From Planctomycetaceae bacterium UBA6172 (lineage in GTDB: Bacteria; Planctomycetota; Planctomycetia; Pirellulales; Pirellulaceae): a DNA stretch of 9,443 nucleotides. Positions 6,091 to 9,443 of this stretch are shown here, piece after piece. The notes beneath the pieces are model-generated. The model was not told the origin of the DNA. It searched no databases and saw nothing but the letters and a program-made list of their open reading frames with translations. The position numbers and the translations under genes were made by a program. The DNA is taken from assembly GCA_002422955.1 (NCBI GenBank), contig DITY01000192.1:6369-15811 (forward strand), given 5' to 3'. Every line of letters starts with the position of its first letter. The stretch's first letter is position 1.

Positions 6091-7398
6091 TCAAGGCGAC
6101 TCGGGCCGAGTTTCGGTGACGCGACTGCTGATTGTCCCCCAGCCCACGCGGGTCGTGATCCGATCCCCCGCCACCACCTGATCGCTCCGTTTGATCACCC
6201 GGCCGTCGTCCTCCCGCAACGTGACGCTGTAGCCTCGCGACAGCACCGCCAACGGGCTGAGGGCCGACAGGGCCGCCGCCTGCTGCTGCAGTTTGCGGGC
6301 CTGTTGGGCCAACAGGTTGCGGATGGCCAGGCGGGCCCGATAATCGAGGTCATCGAGTCGGCGTGAGCGGTCGTGGAGGTTTTGGAAGGGTCGGGCCAAC
6401 ACCGGACGCGCGGCCAATTGTCGCAATTGTTCGCGGTGAAATGCCAACCGTTGCCGGATCGGCTTGTCGAGCCGGTTTCGCAGCTGCCGCAGCGATTGTT
6501 CGGTGGCCGACCATTCGGGAACCACCCGCTCGGCAGCCTCGCTCGGGGTCGCCGCGCGGACGTCGGCGGCGAAGTCGGAGAGCGTGACATCGATCTCGTG
6601 ACCGACGGCCGAGACGATCGGCAGGCGACTAGCAGCGATCGCCCGCACGACCGGTTCCTCATTGAAACACCACAGGTCCTCCAGCGAGCCGCCGCCACGG
6701 GTGACAACGAGCAAGTCCAAGGGCGGATTCAGCCGATGCGCGGCTTCGATCGCGGCCACGATCGAAGCGGCGGCGCCGCTCCCTTGAACCTGCGCCGGGA
6801 TCACGATCGCGTCGAGGTTCGGCCAGCGGCGAAGGGCGATCTGCAAAAAGTCTCGCACCGCCGCCCCCGAGGGACTGGTGATCACGCCGATCCGCTTGGG
6901 GAACCGCGGCAACGACAGCTTGCGGTCGGGGTCGAACAGCCCCTCGGCCGCCAGCCGGCGCTTCAATTGCTCGAACGCCAACTGCAAGGCTCCCATCCCC
7001 TGCGGTTCGATCCGTCGCAGGATCAATTGGTACGACCCCTGGGGGGCGTAGATCTCGACCCCACCCAACGCGATCACCGCTTGGCCCTCTTCCAGCTTGA
7101 ACGGCAGTCGCGCCGCGGTGCTGGCCCACATCACCGCGCGGATCTGGGCGCCGCCATCCTTGAGCGTCATGTAGAGATGGCCGCTCCGGGGCCGCGCGAG
7201 GTTGGAAATTTCCCCCGCCACCCAGACGCTCGGAAACGATTCCTCCACCACCCCCTTCAATAACGCAGTCAACTGCGAAATGCTCAGCGGTCGAGGCGGT
7301 TCACGCGGCGCCGGTGGGGCCGCGGGTGGCTCCGGCGGTGAGGCCGCGGGCGTTTCGTCGTCCGGGTCGTCGAAGAGCAGATAGTTGTTCTTGGCCAT
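6091..7398 (-). CDS. xseA: Exodeoxyribonuclease VII large subunit
   Basis: XseA is the catalytic subunit of exonuclease VII, which degrades single-stranded DNA from both ends into oligonucleotides. The 435 residues are close to E. coli XseA (456). A short acidic start (MAKNNYLLFDDPDDE) and a proline-rich linker (17-37) precede the OB-fold domain (about 37-130, with VWVAGEISN and GHLYMTLKD). The catalytic domain follows, with RIGVITSPSGAAVRDF (169-184), TRGGGSLEDLWCFNEE (233-248) and SAVGHEIDVTLSDFAADVRA (263-282). A long helical coiled-coil region (about 293-375) and the C-terminal SPLAVLSRGYS segment (381-391) complete the family pattern. I prefer ATG 7398. A GTG at 7473 would add 25 residues and overlap dapF. 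No xseB small-subunit gene lies next to it: the 99-base gap to uvrC is too short for one. dapF ends 46 bases upstream. Confidence 0.95.
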   Translation of the reverse strand: MAKNNYLLFDDPDDETPAASPPEPPAAPPAPREPPRPLSISQLTALLKGVVEESFPSVWVAGEISNLARPRSGHLYMTLKDGGAQIRAVMWASTAARLPFKLEEGQAVIALGGVEIYAPQGSYQLILRRIEPQGMGALQLAFEQLKRRLAAEGLFDPDRKLSLPRFPKRIGVITSPSGAAVRDFLQIALRRWPNLDAIVIPAQVQGSGAAASIVAAIEAAHRLNPPLDLLVVTRGGGSLEDLWCFNEEPVVRAIAASRLPIVSAVGHEIDVTLSDFAADVRAATPSEAAERVVPEWSATEQSLRQLRNRLDKPIRQRLAFHREQLRQLAARPVLARPFQNLHDRSRRLDDLDYRARLAIRNLLAQQARKLQQQAAALSALSPLAVLSRGYSVTLREDDGRVIKRSDQVVAGDRITTRVGWGTISSRVTETRPESP

Positions 7399-7406
7399 GC
7401 CGTTCG

Positions 7407-7438
7407 CGTTTCCATCAAGAGGCTGCGGGGGGGAAACG
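7407..7438 (-). promoter_or_regulatory. Hairpin in front of xseA
   Basis: CGTTTCC (7407-7413) and GGAAACG (7432-7438) are perfect inverted repeats with an 18-base loop carrying a run of C on the transcribed minus strand. The arm nearer xseA contains the only GGAA resembling a ribosome binding site, about ten bases before ATG 7398. A folded RNA could therefore lower xseA translation, or the structure may simply separate dapF from xseA. Confidence 0.3.
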
Positions 7439-7444
7439 TCACGA

Positions 7445-8299
7445 TCAGCCGGCCGCGGGTTCGTCCCACTCACCGCTGAACACCTCGGTTGCCCCGCCGG
7501 TCATCCAGACCCGATCCGCCTGACGATCCCACCTCAGCCGCAGGTCGCCGCCGACCAGATGGTTGAGGATCTCCGGATCGGTCCGACCGGTCAGCACGCC
7601 CGCGACGCAGACCGCCGACGCGCCGGTGCCGCAAGCCCAGGTCTCGCCGCTGCCCCGTTCCCACGTCCGCTGGCGAACCTCGCCGCGGTGGACCACCTCG
7701 ACAAACTCGACATTGGTCCGCTTGGGGAACCGGGGGTCGCTTTCGATCAGTGGGCCGATCCCGAGTACCAAGTCGTCCGTTGCCTCCTCGACGAACACCA
7801 CGCAGTGTGGGTTGCCCATCGACACACAGGTGACCTCCAGACGGCGGCCGCCGATCTCGAGCGGGTGATTGATCACGGGGCCGGACTTAGCCAAGGTCGT
7901 CGGGATGGTCGGGGCTTCGAGCCGCGGCGCCCCCATGTCGACCGTGACCTCGGCAACCTTACCGTCGGCGCCGAGGGCCAGATCGAGTGCCAGCACGCCC
8001 GCGCCGGTTTCGATCCGCAATCGCGAGCCGCTGGCCAGCTGGTGATCGTGGACGTATTTAGCGACGCAGCGAATGCCATTGCCGCACATCTCGCTCTCGC
8101 TGCCGTCGGCGTTGAACATCCGCATCCGGGCGTCCGCGACGTCGCTGGGGACGATCAAAATCAGCCCGTCGCCACCGACACCGAACCGCCGATGCGAGAT
8201 TTGGCGGGCCAATTCGGCCGGGTCGGCGGGGAGTGGTTGGTCGAAGCACGCGACGTAGACGTAGTCGTTACCCGCGCCGTGCATTTTGGTGAATCGCAT
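7445..8299 (-). CDS. dapF: Diaminopimelate epimerase
   Basis: DapF interconverts LL- and meso-2,6-diaminopimelate in the cytosol, the step before lysine and peptidoglycan cross-link precursors. The 284 residues match the family's usual length. The start MRFTKMHGAGNDYVY is canonical. The two catalytic cysteines are Cys72 in EMCGNGIRC and Cys223 in ETWACGTGA. FNADGSESE (62-70) and MGNPHC (161-166) are also conserved. These two cysteines act as base and acid in this cofactor-free epimerase. ATG 8299 is preceded by GAGG at 8307-8310, seven bases away. The open frame continues upstream to 8431 but that part lacks family character. It heads the minus-strand row dapF-xseA-uvrC and is divergent from the prepilin-peptidase-like gene. 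No lysine riboswitch is visible in the 242-base gap between the two start codons. Confidence 0.97.
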   Translation of the reverse strand: MRFTKMHGAGNDYVYVACFDQPLPADPAELARQISHRRFGVGGDGLILIVPSDVADARMRMFNADGSESEMCGNGIRCVAKYVHDHQLASGSRLRIETGAGVLALDLALGADGKVAEVTVDMGAPRLEAPTIPTTLAKSGPVINHPLEIGGRRLEVTCVSMGNPHCVVFVEEATDDLVLGIGPLIESDPRFPKRTNVEFVEVVHRGEVRQRTWERGSGETWACGTGASAVCVAGVLTGRTDPEILNHLVGGDLRLRWDRQADRVWMTGGATEVFSGEWDEPAAG

Positions 8300-8346
8300 T
8301 CGCGAACCTCGTCCTCGATCGAGAGCCCTGTCGGCCCAAAAACCGA

Positions 8347-8369
8347 GGCCGAATCGATTGGCCAGTGTA
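8347..8369 (-). promoter_or_regulatory. Possible dapF -10 with adjacent palindrome
   Basis: TACACT on the minus strand (8369-8364) matches the -10 consensus at four of six positions; the -35 (TGGTGA, 8391-8386) is poor. Directly downstream, 8347-8363 is an imperfect palindrome: AATCGATT flanked by GGCC on both sides, with one extra G. A palindrome at the start of transcription would suit an operator, but both parts are weak. Confidence 0.2.
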
Positions 8370-8446
8370 TCGCGAGCCCGGGCATTCACCAGACCATGTC
8401 GCGTGTGGGCTGGTTGCCGATCGAGGTCCAAGCCCCTCGCCGCCCG

Positions 8447-8474
8447 TTGCCAGCCGGCCCGGTTGGTTTAACAT
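8447..8474 (+). promoter_or_regulatory. Sigma-70-like promoter for the prepilin-peptidase-like gene
   Basis: TTGCCA (8447-8452) matches the -35 consensus at five of six positions. TAACAT (8469-8474) matches the -10 at four of six, with a 16-base spacer. It lies in the small AT-rich patch of an otherwise GC-rich divergent region and would give a leader of about 60 bases before TTG 8542. Confidence 0.35.
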
Positions 8475-8521
8475 AAAGCCCTCTCAAAAACGCGGGCCGA
8501 CCGGGCTTCGAGGAGGCGGGC

Positions 8522-8545
8522 TTGAACAGAGGAACTCCGAATTGA
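8522..8545 (+). CDS. Putative seven-codon leader frame coupled to the next gene
   Basis: TTG at 8522 is preceded by a perfect AGGAGG (8511-8516) five bases away. It opens a frame of seven codons (MNRGTPN if TTG is read as Met) ending in TGA at 8543-8545. That stop overlaps the TTG start of the following gene (8542-8544) as TTGA, the classic arrangement for stop-start coupling. The frame cannot belong to the next gene, which is in another phase. It may be a translated leader that delivers ribosomes to a weak TTG start, or a chance AGGAGG. There is no protein-level evidence. Confidence 0.3.
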   Translation: MNRGTPN

Positions 8546-9443
8546 TCGCATCGCGTCGGCGGCGTCGGCGATTTCGCCCGCATCCGCGAACCCTCCGTTG
8601 GCTCGCGGTGCTCCTGCTGCTCGCCACGCTGGCCGCCAGCTATGTCGTCGGCATGTCCGCTTGGCAATCGCGATCCGAACGGTTCCTCCGCTTCTGGGAT
8701 TTCGTTCCCTCGCGGGCGATCGACGTACTGGTGATCGGCTGGTTCTTCTTCATCGGCTCTTCGATCGGCAGTTTTCTCAACGTCGTCGCTTGGCGGATGC
8801 CGCGCGGCTGCAGCATTCGGGGCCGCTCGCATTGCCCGTTTTGTGACACGGAATTGGGCTGGCGAGAGAACTGGCCGGTCTTCGGCTGGTTCGTCTTGGG
8901 CGGGCGTTGCAAGACCTGCCGCCTGCCGATCTCGTCGCGCTACCCGATCGTCGAAGCGGCGGTCGCTTCGACAGTGGTGCTGATCGCCTGGAGCGGTCTG
9001 TACAGCGCCTCCCCTTCGGTGCCGTTTTGGCCGCGGCGTTCGACCTACGTGACCCCGCTGTGGACGCCGATCCTGTCGCCCGATTCGTTGGCCATGATCA
9101 TTTATCATGTCGCTGCCATCGGGTGCGTGTGGGCGTTGGCCCTCGTCCGCTTCGATTCCGCCCGCTTGCCCCGATCGCTGGTCGCCTGGTGCTTCGCTCT
9201 GGTGGCGATCCCGATGCTCGCCTATCCGCTGCTGGCCGTCGTTCCCTGGACGGTCAGCGAATCGCCATCCTGGACGGCGGACGGTCAGTATCTCAACGCG
9301 GTGATGCGAGTTTTGACGGGCCTGGCCAGCGGCGTGTTGCTGGCCCGCATGCTGGCCCGCGTGTTTTGCCCGACCGCCGATCCGAAGCTCCGCCCCTTGG
9401 CCGAGGACACCGGCCGGCTGATCGACATCGCGCTGCTGTTGTC
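8542..9443 (+). CDS. Prepilin peptidase-like (A24 family) membrane protein, 5' part
   Basis: A24 prepilin peptidases cut the leader of type IV pilins and type II secretion pseudopilins in the inner membrane and often methylate the new N-terminus. About 300 residues are visible; the gene runs off the window. Family signs are GSFLNVVAWRMPRG (76-89) and a zinc-type cysteine set, Cys98/Cys101 and Cys123/Cys126 (CPFC and CKTC). GRCKTCRLPISSRYPIVE (121-138) matches the PilD pattern. Asp205 in VRFDSARLP corresponds to the first catalytic aspartate. Oddities are a run of six arginines (5-10) and an extra membrane helix (about 20-37) before the usual first helix, plus no GxGD motif in the part seen after the next helices. 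The start is TTG 8542 with GAGGAA at 8529-8534, seven bases upstream; no ATG or GTG lies upstream in frame. Whether it is an active peptidase remains open. Confidence 0.82.
   Translation, partial: MIASRRRRRRFRPHPRTLRWLAVLLLLATLAASYVVGMSAWQSRSERFLRFWDFVPSRAIDVLVIGWFFFIGSSIGSFLNVVAWRMPRGCSIRGRSHCPFCDTELGWRENWPVFGWFVLGGRCKTCRLPISSRYPIVEAAVASTVVLIAWSGLYSASPSVPFWPRRSTYVTPLWTPILSPDSLAMIIYHVAAIGCVWALALVRFDSARLPRSLVAWCFALVAIPMLAYPLLAVVPWTVSESPSWTADGQYLNAVMRVLTGLASGVLLARMLARVFCPTADPKLRPLAEDTGRLIDIALLL

Noticed and set aside
6373..7263. A plus-strand frame of 296 codons opposite xseA
   Set aside because: The composition is that of an antisense shadow and the XseA motifs on the minus strand are unmistakable.
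8300..8541. Riboswitch, for example a lysine type, in front of dapF
   Set aside because: No multi-helix conserved core or terminator could be recognised; only a weak promoter and a short palindrome are visible.
8386..9108. A 240-codon minus-strand frame opposite the prepilin-peptidase-like gene
   Set aside because: It is rich in Arg and Pro without any domain, while the plus strand encodes the GSFLNV and cysteine motifs of the A24 family.

Overview
The window is a GC-rich bacterial chromosome segment carrying ordinary cellular genes. I see no mobile element, CRISPR array, tRNA or rRNA. Gene content and style point to a planctomycete, perhaps of the Pirellula/Rhodopirellula type. The clues are a YeeN-type YebC protein, a UvrC that stops before the helix-hairpin-helix tail, a membrane-anchored alpha/beta hydrolase, and dapF divergent from a prepilin-peptidase-like gene. 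This placement is an inference from gene types, not from any search.

Layout. On the plus strand from the left edge are the 3' part of a short-chain dehydrogenase/reductase (SDR; 1-618), a membrane-anchored alpha/beta hydrolase (754-1683) and a YebC/YeeN-family gene (1823-2545). A perfect GC hairpin lies between the first two. An extended -10 promoter followed by a large nested inverted repeat lies before the third. A convergent minus-strand cluster follows, read from right to left: dapF (8299-7445), xseA (7398-6091), uvrC (5991-4639), a polytopic membrane protein resembling the small multidrug export family (4541-3561) and an acetylserotonin-O-methyltransferase-like gene (3586-2555). The last two overlap by 26 bases. 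The converging yebC and methyltransferase genes end 9 bases apart, inside a shared hairpin. Divergent from dapF on the plus strand is a prepilin-peptidase-like gene (from 8542) that runs off the right edge.

How the genes relate. DapF makes meso-diaminopimelate for lysine and, where present, peptidoglycan. XseA and UvrC are DNA metabolism and repair nucleases. uvrC has a plausible promoter of its own, so the row need not be a single transcript. The membrane protein and methyltransferase look translationally coupled. No pathway joins all of these genes.

The points most worth a second look are the structured leader in front of yebC, a seven-codon reading frame with a perfect AGGAGG site that ends on the start codon of the prepilin-peptidase-like gene, the UvrC lacking its C-terminal HhH domain, the vertebrate-ASMT-like methyltransferase, and the lack of a visible GxGD motif in the prepilin-peptidase-like protein. 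I found no clear evidence of a wholly new system.
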